Below, in pieces: positions 1 through 9,372 of a stretch of DNA of 64,000 nucleotides (within the stretch, counting starts at the first letter, position 1; each line of letters starts with the position of its first letter). Made by a program: the position numbers and the translations under genes. The DNA is taken from the NCBI GenBank assembly GCA_051984675.1, contig JBPYFK010000039.1, positions 9,435 to 73,434 on the forward strand, in the 5' to 3' direction. The notes under the pieces are model-generated. The model was not told where the DNA came from. It saw nothing but the letters and a program-made list of their open reading frames with translations, and searched no databases. This DNA comes from JBPYFK01 sp051984675. GTDB lineage: Bacteria; Actinomycetota; Actinomycetes; Mycobacteriales; Pseudonocardiaceae.

Positions 1-864
1 GGCAGAGAGATCGAGGTGTCCAACAGGGACAAGCTGCTCTACCCCGATGAGGGTTACAGCAAGCGTGACATCGTCGAGTACTTCCGAACGGTCGAGCCGC
101 GAATGGTGCCGCACTTACGCGGAAAACCCTTGGCACTGCGTCGGTTCCCGGACGGAATCAACGCGGAGGGCTTCTTCCAGAAGGAAGCGTCCGACTACTT
201 CCCCGACTGGGTACGTGTGGAGCCCATTCCGCAGGTCGGTTCCCGGAATCCGGTGCATCACGTCGTCTGTGACGACGCTGCTACCCTGGCATACCTGGCA
301 ACGCAGGCGTGTCTGGAGTTCCACGTCTTTTTGTCCACAATGGATGATCTGGATGCGCCCGTGGTCGCCGTCGTCGATCTTGATCCGTCCCCGAACGTGG
401 AGCTGCCGGATCTGCGCAAGATCACCCAGGGCATGTGCGACCGGTTCAGTGCGGCGGGGCTGGTCCCCTACGTGCAGGCAACAGGCGGTAAGGGTTTCCA
501 CGTCGTCGCGCCCCTGACTGGGAACACGACCTTCGACGAGGTCCGCACCGCGATCCGGGACCTCGCGGAGACGGCCGTGCGGGCGAACCCGGACTGGCTG
601 ACCACGGAACACCGCAAGGACAAACGTGGCGACCGGGTCTTTCTGGACACCAACCGCAACGCCTACGGCCAAACGATGATCGCCCCGTACTCGCTACGAG
701 CCCGCCCTGGCGCCCCGGCGGCGACACCGTTGAACGTCTCCGAACTGCCCGGCGCGAAACCGAACGGGTACGGGTTGGGCAACATGCGTCGCCGACTGGC
801 TCAGAAAAAGGACCCGTGGTCGGACTTGGCGCGAAGATCCACCACGCTGCACGCAGGCCGGTAA
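1..864 (+). CDS. ligD: LigD-type polymerase/primase domain protein (5' end outside window)
   Basis: This is a polymerase domain of the LigD (archaeo-eukaryotic primase) family, which fills in ends during Ku/LigD non-homologous end joining. The open frame runs through base 1. A GTG at 16 could start it, but homologues carry a few more residues before the NxDKLLYP motif, so the gene is probably cut by the window edge. Numbered from the GTG, the metal-binding pair is D121/D123 in VVDLDPSP. The TGGKGFHV motif and the distal RGDRVFLD and MIAPYSLRARPGAP motifs are also present. No ligase or nuclease domain follows before the stop, so this is the stand-alone, about 290-residue form common in actinomycetes. 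Family is certain; role in repair is inferred. Confidence 0.93.
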   Translation, partial: GREIEVSNRDKLLYPDEGYSKRDIVEYFRTVEPRMVPHLRGKPLALRRFPDGINAEGFFQKEASDYFPDWVRVEPIPQVGSRNPVHHVVCDDAATLAYLATQACLEFHVFLSTMDDLDAPVVAVVDLDPSPNVELPDLRKITQGMCDRFSAAGLVPYVQATGGKGFHVVAPLTGNTTFDEVRTAIRDLAETAVRANPDWLTTEHRKDKRGDRVFLDTNRNAYGQTMIAPYSLRARPGAPAATPLNVSELPGAKPNGYGLGNMRRRLAQKKDPWSDLARRSTTLHAGR

Positions 865-1116
865 CAGTGGTTCAGTGATTTTGTCCTGTCATTCTGACAA
901 GAATGAGGCCAGTAATCAACCGCCACGCCGGGTGCCACGGCCGTTACTCATGTGTCCAGTGAGGTACATGACGACAAAAGAACGAGCCTCACCGTGCGCT
1001 GCCGCTGGCCGCTTCGGGCCGTTCGCCCCTACGGAGAACAAGCCGGCAACGGGGAAGGTCATACGAGGGAGCAGCTTCCTTGCCTGCGGGCACTTCGACG
1101 TGGAAGGACGACGGTC

Positions 1117-1557
1117 ATGGCACAAGCAGGGCACGGAGCGGTGCACTACCCGCGCCGGGCGGCTCGGGAATCGTGGGCCGGCGGGTTGGAGTTGTTCGCG
1201 GCGACGATGATGATCCTCATTGGCTTCTTTCACATCATCGTCGGTCTCGCCGCGGTTCTGCGGGGTTCGTACTACGTCGTCACGCCCAACTACGCCTTCA
1301 CCATCAACCTCACGGCATGGGAGTGGGTCCACCTGATCCTGGGGCTGCTCGTGGGGCTCACCGGCCTGGCACTGATCGCGGCCCAGTCCTGGGCACGCGC
1401 TGTCGGCCTGATCATCGTGGGGCTCAGCGCGCTGGCGAACTTCCTGTTCCTCCCGTACCAGCCAGTGTGGTCGCTGCTGATCATCGCGGTTGACGTGGCG
1501 ATCATCTGGGCTCTGGCCGTGAACCTGCGGGAGCTTCCCGACCGTACGGAAAGATAG
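1117..1557 (+). CDS. four-helix integral membrane protein (DUF7144-like)
   Basis: A 146-residue protein with a short hydrophilic N-terminus and four predicted transmembrane helices (about residues 27-48, 66-88, 93-112 and 115-135), ending in a charged tail. Such small membrane proteins are common in actinomycetes and have no assigned reaction. The ATG at 1117 is chosen because GGAAGGA sits just upstream; longer readings of this frame lack a ribosome site. The roughly 250 bases before it, after the ligD-like gene, hold only a weak hairpin (TGTCA-TTC-TGACA at 887-899), perhaps a terminator. It stands alone between the repair gene and a LuxR regulator. Confidence 0.75.
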   Translation: MAQAGHGAVHYPRRAARESWAGGLELFAATMMILIGFFHIIVGLAAVLRGSYYVVTPNYAFTINLTAWEWVHLILGLLVGLTGLALIAAQSWARAVGLIIVGLSALANFLFLPYQPVWSLLIIAVDVAIIWALAVNLRELPDRTER

Positions 1558-1671
1558 AAACGCACACCACGAGCCCCTCCCGTACCACGCCACCAGGACA
1601 ACGTGCGCATGCGCCGCAGGGAACCTGATGACGGGCGCGCACCTCGTGGGCGGGGGTCTTAGTCTGGCGTT

Positions 1672-4026
1672 ATGGCCGGCTCCCGTGTTGCCGAGCGGGT
1701 CGGCGTGCTGCCAGCCGACACGACGAACTTCCTTGGCCGCCGGCACGAACTCGGCGAGATCAAGCGGCTGCTGCCGGAGTCGCGGCTGGTCACGTTGACC
1801 GGCCCGGGCGGCGTGGGCAAGACGCGACTGGCGCTGCGTGCGGCCCAGGAACTGCAGAGGGCGTTTCACCACCGCGTGTGGTTTGTCGAGCTGGCCGAGC
1901 TGCGGGATCCCGCGCTCCTGGCGAACACGGTCGCCGACCAGCTGGGTGTCGTGGACCAGTCGGGCCGCCCGGCGATCGAGGCGATCATGGACCACCTGCC
2001 GTCCGGGCCGGTGCTGCTGGTGTTGGACAACTGTGAACACCTGGTCGACGCGTGCGCGACGTTCGTGGACACACTCATCAGGGCCTGCCCCGAGGTGCGG
2101 GTGCTGGCCACAAGCCGCCAGTCGCTGGGCCTGCTGGCCGAGAGGCGCTACTTGGTGACGCCGTTGCCGGCGCCGGATCCGCAGCGACTCCGCTCGGTGC
2201 AACGTTTGACCCGGTATGCCTCGGTCCAGCTGTTCGTCGAGCGTGCGACGGCGGTGTATCCCGGGTTCACCCTCGATGAGACCACCGCGGACGCGGTCGC
2301 CCGCATCTGCCGCGATCTCGACGGCATCCCGCTGGCGATCGAGCTGGCGGCGGTGCGCCTGCGCAGCCTCTCGGTCGGGCAGATCGCCGAACGGCTCGGT
2401 GAGCGCTACCGACTGCTCAGCCACGGCGTGCAGCAGGCACCGGCCCGCCAGCGCACCCTTCAGGCGCTGATCGACTGGAGCTACGAGCTGTGCTCGCCCC
2501 AGGAGCGGCTGGCATGGGCGCGCGCCTCGGTGTTTTCCGGCAGCTTCGACCTCGACGCGGTCGAGTCCATCGCCAGCGGCGGCGACGTGGCGACTGACGA
2601 CATTCTCGATCTGGTGGACAGCCTGGTCGACAAGGCGGTCCTCCTGCGTGACGAGGGCGAGGACGGGGTGCGCTACCGGATGTTGGAAACGATCCGGGAG
2701 TACGGCGAAGCCAAGCTCGCCGCCCTCGACGAGCGCGACGTGGTGCGCCGGCGGCATCGGGACTGGTACGCGCAGCTGACCACCCAGTTCGCCGCCAAGT
2801 GGCACGGGCCGGACCAAATCGCGTGGGTGCGCCGGCTGCGCCGCGACCACGCGAACCTCCGCCTGGCACTGGAGTTCTGCTCCACCGAGCCGGGCGAGGC
2901 CACCGTGGGCTTGCGCATGGCCACCCAGATCGACGACTACTGGGGAATCCGCGGCCTGCACACCGAGGCCCGCCACTGGCTCGACCAGACCCTGCCGACC
3001 GCCGGCCCCTCCCGTGAGCGCATCGCGGCCCTGCGCTTGGACGGCTGGTTCAGCCTGCTGCAAGGGGACATCGACCGGGGCACGACCCTGCTGGCCGAGG
3101 CCGTCGACCTCGCCGACCGGCTCGACGACAAGGTCGAGCGCGCCTACCTGATCCACGCCCAGGCCATGGCCCTGGTGTTCCTGGGGGATCTGGAGCAGGC
3201 CGCCACGATGTTCACCGACACGTTGGAACGGTTCCGCGCGGCCGGGGAACTGCGGGGTGAACTGTTCACGCTGTTCATGTTCGGGCTCACGGTCGGGGTC
3301 AAGGGCGATCGTGAACGTGGCTTGGCGCTGCTGGACGAGTGCCTGGAGATCACCTCCCGGCTCAGCGAGGAATTCTGGCGCTCCTATGCCCTGTGGTCCA
3401 TCGCCTTTATCGAGGTGCTGCACGGGTCCGTGGAGCGCGCTGAGCAGGCGGGCAAGGACGCGCTGGGGCTCCAGCAGCCGATGGAGAACCTGCTCGCCTT
3501 GGCGTTCACCATCGACACCCTGGGCTGGATCGCCGAGTGCCGGGAGCGGCACGCCAGAGCGGCCACACTGTTCGGTGCCGCCGCGGCCGTGTGGTCTGCG
3601 ATCGGGGCGTCACCCGACAACTACGTTCCCTTCGCCGACCCGCATCACGACCATCTCGACCGCGCCCGCAGCGCTCTCGGCGGCGATGACTTCCAGGCGG
3701 CCTTCGACCGTGGCCGTGAGATGTCCCTCGATGACGCGATCAGCTACGCGCTGGAGACCAAGCCGGAAGCCCAGTCTGCGCCGGCAGCGGCGGCAGCGCC
3801 GGCCGAAGCGCCAGCGAGCCCGCTCACCCGGCGGGAACGTCAGATCGCCGAACTCGTCGCCGAAGGTCTGAGCAACAGGGACATCGCCGCCCGACTCGTC
3901 ATCGCCCAGCGGACCGCCGAGGCCCACGTCGAGAACATCCTGACCAAGCTCGGTTTCACCAGCCGCGCCCAGATCGCCGCCTGGATGGCAGAGACGCGGG
4001 AAGACACCGGGGACGACATCGAGTAG
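1672..4026 (+). CDS. NB-ARC/LuxR-family transcriptional regulator (paralogue A)
   Basis: A 784-residue regulator of the large ATPase-LuxR type. Residues 20-125 carry the nucleotide-binding core, with Walker A GPGGVGKT (44-51) and a Walker B-like VLLVLDN strand (114-120). An NB-ARC-like winged region and a long TPR-like helical segment (about 370-690) follow. The C-terminal LuxR helix-turn-helix begins LTRRERQIAELVAEGLSNRD (718-737). ATP-dependent oligomerisation and promoter activation are known for the family; the target genes are unknown. The start ATG follows a short leader with no strong ribosome site. The gene faces a close paralogue (4089-6533, minus) with only 62 bases between the stops, so the pair looks like an inverted duplication. 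Confidence 0.92.
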   Translation: MAGSRVAERVGVLPADTTNFLGRRHELGEIKRLLPESRLVTLTGPGGVGKTRLALRAAQELQRAFHHRVWFVELAELRDPALLANTVADQLGVVDQSGRPAIEAIMDHLPSGPVLLVLDNCEHLVDACATFVDTLIRACPEVRVLATSRQSLGLLAERRYLVTPLPAPDPQRLRSVQRLTRYASVQLFVERATAVYPGFTLDETTADAVARICRDLDGIPLAIELAAVRLRSLSVGQIAERLGERYRLLSHGVQQAPARQRTLQALIDWSYELCSPQERLAWARASVFSGSFDLDAVESIASGGDVATDDILDLVDSLVDKAVLLRDEGEDGVRYRMLETIREYGEAKLAALDERDVVRRRHRDWYAQLTTQFAAKWHGPDQIAWVRRLRRDHANLRLALEFCSTEPGEATVGLRMATQIDDYWGIRGLHTEARHWLDQTLPTAGPSRERIAALRLDGWFSLLQGDIDRGTTLLAEAVDLADRLDDKVERAYLIHAQAMALVFLGDLEQAATMFTDTLERFRAAGELRGELFTLFMFGLTVGVKGDRERGLALLDECLEITSRLSEEFWRSYALWSIAFIEVLHGSVERAEQAGKDALGLQQPMENLLALAFTIDTLGWIAECRERHARAATLFGAAAAVWSAIGASPDNYVPFADPHHDHLDRARSALGGDDFQAAFDRGREMSLDDAISYALETKPEAQSAPAAAAAPAEAPASPLTRRERQIAELVAEGLSNRDIAARLVIAQRTAEAHVENILTKLGFTSRAQIAAWMAETREDTGDDIE

Positions 4027-4088
4027 TCCGGTCGCGTCAAGCGTGCCGTCACTCAGATGATCTTCCGGGCGAATGTTCACGCCTCGGT

Positions 4089-6533
4089 CTAGCGTGCATG
4101 CGGCCGAGGCCGGCGGTGGGAACTTTCCTTGGCCGAGCGGACGGGTTCTCCCCCGCCTTGTTCTCGTCGGGTCGTGGCTTCGACATCGCCGCGCGCAGCG
4201 GCGGTTGCTGGCATCCGCTGCCCGGTCAGCCAGGCCGCGATCTGCGCGCGCTTGGTGAAACCGAGTTTGGCGAGGATGTGTTCAACGTGGGCCTCGGCGG
4301 TCCGCTGGGAGATGACCAACCTGGTGGCGATGTCCCTGTTGCTGAGCCCCTCCGCGACGAGTTCGGCGATCTCCCGCTCGCGGCGGGTGAGCAGCGCCTC
4401 CGTCCCCTCGCTCTGGGCCGGCGCAGGTCGCCGCGCCTCACGGGCGAATTCGATCGCGTCGTCGGTGGACATTTGCTCCCCGCGCTCAAAGGCCGCCCGG
4501 AAGGCGTGTTCCGCGAGCGCGTCCCGGGCCTGGGTGACGTATTCGTGGTGCAGGCGAGCGAAGACGGCGTAGTTCTCCGGCGTGGAACCGATGGCCTGCC
4601 AGGCGGCGTGGGCGGTTCCAAACAACGTCGCAGCGCGGAGGTAGTCGTGGCGCCGGACGGCAGTCCAGGCCAGGGTGTCCAGGTTGAACGCCATGGCCAG
4701 CCGGTTGTCGAGGCTCTGCTGCATGCTCAGGGCCTGCTTGCCTGCTGCTTCGGCGCGGTCGAGCCCATCGTCGTAGAGCACCTCCACGTGCGCGATGGAC
4801 CACAGGGCCCAGGAGTGCCACAGGGTTTCGCCGAGTCGGGAGGTCGTGCGCAGGCATTCCTCCAGCAGCGCCAGCCCCTGCTCCCGCTCGCCGTGTAAAC
4901 CGAGCGACATGCCCAACAAGTAGAGTGCGTACAGCTCGCCGCGTAGCAACCCGGCGGCCCGCGAGCGGGTCAGGGAGTCGCGGAGGAGCGCGATCGCCTG
5001 CGGGAGATCTCCGGTGAACAACGCCCCCATACCCCTTATCAGGATGAGGTAGGCGCGTTCGGTGTCGTCTTCGAGGCGCTCGGCCAGTTCGATGGCTTCG
5101 GCCAGCTGCGCCCGTCCGGCCTGCCGGTCGCCTTGGAGCAGGGCGAGACGGCCTCCGATCCGCAATGCCGACAGCCGCTCGCCGATCGGTCGCTCGACGG
5201 TGGCGAGCAGGCGCTCCAGCCAGTGGCGGGCCTCGGCGTGGAATCCGCGCAGTAACCAGTAGTCATCGATCCGCGTGGCCATCCGCAGCCCCACGACGGC
5301 CTCACCGGGCTCACTGGCACAGAACTCGAGTGCGACCCGCAGGTTGGCGTGCTCCTGCCGGAGCCGCTGCACCCAGGCGACCTGCTCCGGCCCCAGCCAG
5401 TCCGCCGCGAAGCGCTTCGCGAGTTCCTCGTACCAGTCCCGGTGGCGCCGGCGCACCGCCGACTCCTCCCCGGCCTCGACCAGCCTGGCCTGCCCGTACT
5501 CGCGCACCGTCTCCAGCATCCTGTACCGGGCCCCACCCGCATCGCCTTCGTGCAGCAGGATCGACTTGTCCGTCAGCGAGCCGACCACACCGAGCACTTC
5601 CTCGACGGCCAAGTCGCCGCCCGCGGCGGCAACGTACTCGGCCGCGTCGAGATCGAAACCGCCCGAGAACACCGACACCCGGGCCCACACAAGGCGCTCT
5701 TGGTCCGAGCACAGGTCGTAGCTCCAGTCGATCAGCGCGCCCAGCGTTCGCTGCCGTGCGGGTACGTCCCGCGCCTCGGTGGTCAGCAGCCGGAACCGCT
5801 CACCGAGCCGCTCGGCGACCTGCTCGACCGACAGGCTACGAAGCCGCACGGCCGCAAGCTCGATCGCCAGCGGGACGCCGTCGAGGTCATGGCACACCTG
5901 TGCGACCGCCTTGGCGCTGCTCGCATCCAACCGGAAGGAGATCTGCACCGCCTGGGCGCGCTCGACGAACAGCCGGATCGCGGCATAGCTCGTGAGCGCC
6001 TCAGCCGAGTGCGCCCGGCGCACGTCAGGGACGGCGAAGACGGGAACTGTATACACGCTCTCACCCAGCAGGCCCAGCGCCTGCCGGCCAGTGGCCAGAA
6101 TCCGCAGCTCGGGGCAGGCCGCCAGCAAGGTGCTGATCAGCTCCGCACACGGACCGATCAGGTGTTCGCAATTGTCGAGCAGTACCAACCCCGGCTTGGC
6201 CCGCAGGGACTCGATCAGCGCTTCCACCGCCGGACGCGCCGACTGATCATGGATTTCCACCCTCTCGGCGACGGTGTTCGCCAACAACGCGGCCTCGCGC
6301 AGCTCGGCCAGTTCGACGAACCACACGCGGCCCTGGAAACTCCGGCTCAGGTCCCGCGCCACGCGCAGGGCCAGCCGCGTCTTGCCGACCCCTCCGGCTC
6401 CGGTCAACGTGACCAGCCGAGAGGACGACAGCAACCGCTTGACCTCGGTAATCTCCTGCCGGCGACCCACGAAACTGGTCATGTCCGCCGGCAGGTCGCC
6501 GACGCGCTTCCGGCTACCCCGAACGACAGCCAT
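4089..6533 (-). CDS. NB-ARC/LuxR-family transcriptional regulator (paralogue B)
   Basis: An 814-residue paralogue of the 1672-4026 protein, collinear along its length. It has Walker A GAGGVGKT (45-52), Walker B GLVLLDNCEHL, TPR-like middle repeats and a LuxR helix-turn-helix starting LTRREREIAELVAEGLSNRD (715-734). It differs by a C-terminal tail of about 45 residues rich in Arg, Glu and Ser with no known motif. It is divergent from nothing close: upstream (6534-6694) is an intergenic gap with a 19-base tandem repeat at 6577-6614 that may be a binding site. Signal and targets are unknown. Family assignment is firm. Confidence 0.92.
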   Translation of the reverse strand: MAVVRGSRKRVGDLPADMTSFVGRRQEITEVKRLLSSSRLVTLTGAGGVGKTRLALRVARDLSRSFQGRVWFVELAELREAALLANTVAERVEIHDQSARPAVEALIESLRAKPGLVLLDNCEHLIGPCAELISTLLAACPELRILATGRQALGLLGESVYTVPVFAVPDVRRAHSAEALTSYAAIRLFVERAQAVQISFRLDASSAKAVAQVCHDLDGVPLAIELAAVRLRSLSVEQVAERLGERFRLLTTEARDVPARQRTLGALIDWSYDLCSDQERLVWARVSVFSGGFDLDAAEYVAAAGGDLAVEEVLGVVGSLTDKSILLHEGDAGGARYRMLETVREYGQARLVEAGEESAVRRRHRDWYEELAKRFAADWLGPEQVAWVQRLRQEHANLRVALEFCASEPGEAVVGLRMATRIDDYWLLRGFHAEARHWLERLLATVERPIGERLSALRIGGRLALLQGDRQAGRAQLAEAIELAERLEDDTERAYLILIRGMGALFTGDLPQAIALLRDSLTRSRAAGLLRGELYALYLLGMSLGLHGEREQGLALLEECLRTTSRLGETLWHSWALWSIAHVEVLYDDGLDRAEAAGKQALSMQQSLDNRLAMAFNLDTLAWTAVRRHDYLRAATLFGTAHAAWQAIGSTPENYAVFARLHHEYVTQARDALAEHAFRAAFERGEQMSTDDAIEFAREARRPAPAQSEGTEALLTRREREIAELVAEGLSNRDIATRLVISQRTAEAHVEHILAKLGFTKRAQIAAWLTGQRMPATAAARGDVEATTRREQGGGEPVRSAKESSHRRPRPHAR

Positions 6534-6576
6534 GTCGTGAGGCTAATGCATACTTTCCGTGATCGGAGCCGGTCAG

Positions 6577-6614
6577 CCAGTCATCACCAGTGAACCCAGT
6601 CATCATCAGTGAAC
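6577..6614. repeat. 19-bp tandem direct repeat upstream of paralogue B
   Basis: Two adjacent copies of CCAGTCATCANCAGTGAAC (6577-6595 and 6596-6614), differing at one base (C/T). They lie about 45-80 bases upstream of the start of the LuxR-type gene at 6533 (minus). The position would suit an activator site, but no regulator can be named from sequence. Confidence 0.5.
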
Positions 6615-6694
6615 AGCGAGCGGCACTCGCATACGCTGGACTGTCGCTGCAACTCTGGCCTCAGAGCCCACCTGACGTCCGCGATGCGTCGACG

Positions 6695-7462
6695 TCACTG
6701 CCCGTGCAGGTTCTTCGCCGTGGGCGAGGTGGCAACGCGTTGCGGATCGGGGAAAGTCCCCAGGATTCGATCGGCTGTACCGGACGTGGTGACAGTGAAC
6801 CAGTAATGCTCGTTCTTGTAGTGGTGCAGCCGGTGGTTACGCCAGATCGCCCGGTACAGGCGGGTTCGCGGGCGATAGTCGCTATGGATGAGGTAATGCG
6901 TCCACTCGTAGCCGAAACCGAGCGAGAAGAGGATGACCAGAAAGGTCAGGCCAAGGCCCACGCGAGGAAAGGCCAGGACCGCGATCGCGAGATTCAGCGG
7001 CAACAGCCAGAGCAGAACCTGCCAGGGCACGAACACCAGCGGAACATCGCGGGGATCGGCATGGTGCTCGCGGTGTTTGCGGGCCAGCAGCGGATCGATC
7101 GTGTAGCCGACCAGTGTGCGCGGCCTCCAATGCAGGAGGAACACATGAATGATCCACTCGACCAACGGGAATGCCGCGATCATCACGACTGGAACCAACG
7201 CGTCGCCGCTGCGCCAGTCACCGACGATCACCCTGGCCACCAGCGCACCGAACAGGGCCGTTCCGAGCAACCACGGTGAAGGGTGCTGCCAGAACGCCCG
7301 CCACTCGTCGCCCAGGCTGCCGGGTTTCCGGCGTGGGTCCGCGACATTGCCGGATTCTTCGACCCGCAGACGGGCACGAGCGCGCCGCTCCAGATCAGCG
7401 GCGCGGGTCCGCCATGCGGTGACACGGTCTCCCAGCTGCTCCGAGATGCGGGTAGGACTCAC
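6695..7462 (-). CDS. fatty acid hydroxylase / sterol desaturase superfamily membrane enzyme
   Basis: A 255-residue membrane di-iron enzyme of the fatty acid hydroxylase superfamily. The characteristic histidines are all visible: H106/H111 in EWIIHVFLLHW, H130-REHH (133-134), H189-x3-H193, H210-RLHH (213-214) and H219. At least four hydrophobic helices separate them (about 65-82, 90-110, 142-185). The substrate (fatty acid, carotenoid or sterol-like lipid) cannot be told from sequence. The first four bases of the gene overlap the end of the GntR/FadR gene at 7459, so the two are co-transcribed. The regulator's FadR-like operator suggests that expression responds to an acyl-CoA-like or carboxylate ligand. 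Confidence 0.85.
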   Translation of the reverse strand: MSPTRISEQLGDRVTAWRTRAADLERRARARLRVEESGNVADPRRKPGSLGDEWRAFWQHPSPWLLGTALFGALVARVIVGDWRSGDALVPVVMIAAFPLVEWIIHVFLLHWRPRTLVGYTIDPLLARKHREHHADPRDVPLVFVPWQVLLWLLPLNLAIAVLAFPRVGLGLTFLVILFSLGFGYEWTHYLIHSDYRPRTRLYRAIWRNHRLHHYKNEHYWFTVTTSGTADRILGTFPDPQRVATSPTAKNLHGQ

Positions 7463-8178
7463 GGTTCCTCCAAAGAGCGAAAGATGTCGAGGAAAGCGGT
7501 CGTGGCGGGGGTCAGCAGATCCTCAGCGCCGCCGCGGGCAGCGTCTGGATCGCCCGCGACAATGGCGGCGGCCAGGTCTCGATAGGTGTCGATCCGATCC
7601 ACCTCCGAGGCCATGACGCTCGCCAGAGCTTCCAGCGCCGGCTCGTAGGCAGCGCGCAGACTGTTGAACATCAACCGGAAGACAATGGAATCGGCCCCGT
7701 CGACCACGTGATCCCAGAACATCAGCGCGGTCCGCTGCCTTGCCACCGCATCGGGGTCGACACGCAATGCCTCGACCGCATCGGTAAGCGCCGGCGCGAG
7801 GCGGGCACCAGTACGCTCAGCGGCGAGCGCCGCGACCTTCGGCCCGACCTCCAGCCGCGCCTCCAGAATGCTGCGCGCGACCTTGAGGTCCACTTTGCCC
7901 TTTCGCACCAGCAACGACGCGAGCAAGTCAAGCCCACCGTGACGCCGGAAGTCGCGTACCGTCGCGCCGCCGCCGTGCCGGATCGTGACCAAACCCGCCT
8001 GGGCCATTCGCTGCATAGCCTCTCGGACGGCAGGGCGCGAAACGCCGAGAACTTCGGCGAGATGGCGTTCGCTGGGCAGGCTGTCATGTGCTTGGCGCTC
8101 ACCCGAGACGACCTCCCCGAGGAGTTGATCGAACACCTCGTCGGGTACGGACCGTCTCGTTATCCGCTGCAACGCCAT
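7459..8178 (-). CDS. FadR-type GntR transcriptional regulator
   Basis: A 239-residue GntR regulator of the FadR subfamily. The N-terminal winged helix contains LPSERHLAEVLGVSRPAVRE and a wing ending in GGGATVRDF. The C-terminal all-helical ligand domain (from about residue 85) has the FCD layout. The ATG at 8178 is preferred; a TTG two codons upstream (8184) is also in frame. It overlaps the downstream hydroxylase gene by four bases. A FadR-like palindrome at 8215-8225, just upstream, implies autorepression of the two-gene operon. Family is certain; the ligand is inferred only loosely. Confidence 0.9.
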   Translation of the reverse strand: MALQRITRRSVPDEVFDQLLGEVVSGERQAHDSLPSERHLAEVLGVSRPAVREAMQRMAQAGLVTIRHGGGATVRDFRRHGGLDLLASLLVRKGKVDLKVARSILEARLEVGPKVAALAAERTGARLAPALTDAVEALRVDPDAVARQRTALMFWDHVVDGADSIVFRLMFNSLRAAYEPALEALASVMASEVDRIDTYRDLAAAIVAGDPDAARGGAEDLLTPATTAFLDIFRSLEEP

Positions 8179-8204
8179 GACCAACGGTAAGCTACTTGCG
8201 AGTA

Positions 8205-8228
8205 AGTGGTCAAGTGGTCTTACCAGCT
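8205..8228. promoter_or_regulatory. FadR-like operator for the GntR-hydroxylase operon
   Basis: The palindrome TGGTCTTACCA (8215-8225), extended as AAGTGGTCTTACCAGCT, closely follows the known FadR consensus AAC-TGGTC-N-GACCA-GTT. A second AAGTGGTC copy directly precedes it (8204-8211), giving a direct repeat of the half-site. It lies 37-60 bases upstream of the regulator's start codon. Confidence 0.6.
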
Positions 8229-8412
8229 ACCGTCCGCTTCCGGCATGTCGCGCAGTCCTCCTTGCACGCGGCGATGGTTAGCCTGTCCCCGCTGCGCCCC
8301 ATTGCACTCGGTATTCCCGCTCGGTCGGCCGATCGTTAAGTTGGGACCCGAGATCCAGGCTGGAGCAGCGTGCGGTTCGAGTAGACCAAACCGGGCATTT
8401 GGGTGATCGTTT

Positions 8413-9312
8413 GTGATGCTGGCGTCGATCGGGGATTGGATGGCGTCTCACGGCTGGTTCGCGCTGTCGGAGCTCGCGGACAGCGCCGTGATCCTCGTGG
8501 TGGCACTGGGTGTCCGAGCCGTCGTAGGACGGCTGATCACGCATTTGATGGCGCGACTCAGCCACGCTCGCGCGACGACGCACACGTGGCGCAATCGCCT
8601 CCGCAAGGACCACACGCCGCTCAACCAGCGCCAGGCAGCGCGGGCCGACACGCTCAGCTCCATCCTGCGCAGTACAGCCAGCGTGCTGATCTTCGGGGTG
8701 GCGCTGGTGATGATGCTCGATGCGTTCCACGTCAACATCGGGCCGATCTTGGCGAGCGCGGGCGTGGTCGGGCTGGCGATTGGTTTCGGTGCACAGAGCC
8801 TGGTCAAGGATGTGCTGGCCGGGATGTTCATGATGGCCGAAGACCAGTACGGCGTGGGTGATGTGATCAACGTCGGAACAGCCGTGGGCACCGTGGAAGG
8901 CGTCACGCTGCGCATCGTCAAGATCCGCGACCTCGACGGTGCCCTGTGGTACGTGCGCAACGGTGAGATCACGTCGGTGTGCAACATGTCCCAGGACTGG
9001 GCCAACGCGGTCGTCGAGGTCCCGCTGGAGCCCACGGCGAACCTGGCCAAGGCCAACAACGTCATCGAGCGGGCACTGGAGAAGTTTGCCGACGGCCGCC
9101 AGGACCTGCTGAACAAGCCCGACATCGCTGGAGTCACCAGCCTCAACAACGGCGCGGTGACCGTACGCGTGCTCGTCAAGACGAAACCGAACGCGCAATG
9201 GGAGGTCGGTCGGGCCATGCGCATCTCGCTCAAGGAAGCCCTCGACGACGAAGGCATCCACATTGCCATGCCCCGTGCCGTCACCACCCCGAACAGCAAC
9301 GCCCTCCACTGA
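8413..9312 (+). CDS. MscS-family mechanosensitive channel
   Basis: A 299-residue small-conductance mechanosensitive channel. It has a first hydrophobic helix (about 17-38), a charged loop, a second helix (about 92-108) and the pore-lining TM3 region GLAIGFGAQSLVKDVLAG, followed by the beta domain and a mixed alpha/beta cytoplasmic domain. The protein releases solutes on hypo-osmotic shock in the known family. The start is GTG at 8413 or ATG at 8416. It is transcribed away from the FadR-type gene and converges on the MFS transporter, with a long inverted repeat between them. Confidence 0.93.
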   Translation: MMLASIGDWMASHGWFALSELADSAVILVVALGVRAVVGRLITHLMARLSHARATTHTWRNRLRKDHTPLNQRQAARADTLSSILRSTASVLIFGVALVMMLDAFHVNIGPILASAGVVGLAIGFGAQSLVKDVLAGMFMMAEDQYGVGDVINVGTAVGTVEGVTLRIVKIRDLDGALWYVRNGEITSVCNMSQDWANAVVEVPLEPTANLAKANNVIERALEKFADGRQDLLNKPDIAGVTSLNNGAVTVRVLVKTKPNAQWEVGRAMRISLKEALDDEGIHIAMPRAVTTPNSNALH

Positions 9313-9372
9313 CAACGCCCGGTCAGCCGGGTGCACCCAAGTGAACCCGTGCTGTCCCAACGATGTCGATCC

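Noticed and set aside
916..3552. An 878-codon open frame on the minus strand
   Set aside because: It is the antisense of the LuxR-type gene at 1672-4026; its product is Gln/His/Arg-rich with no domain, as expected of a shadow frame in GC-rich DNA.
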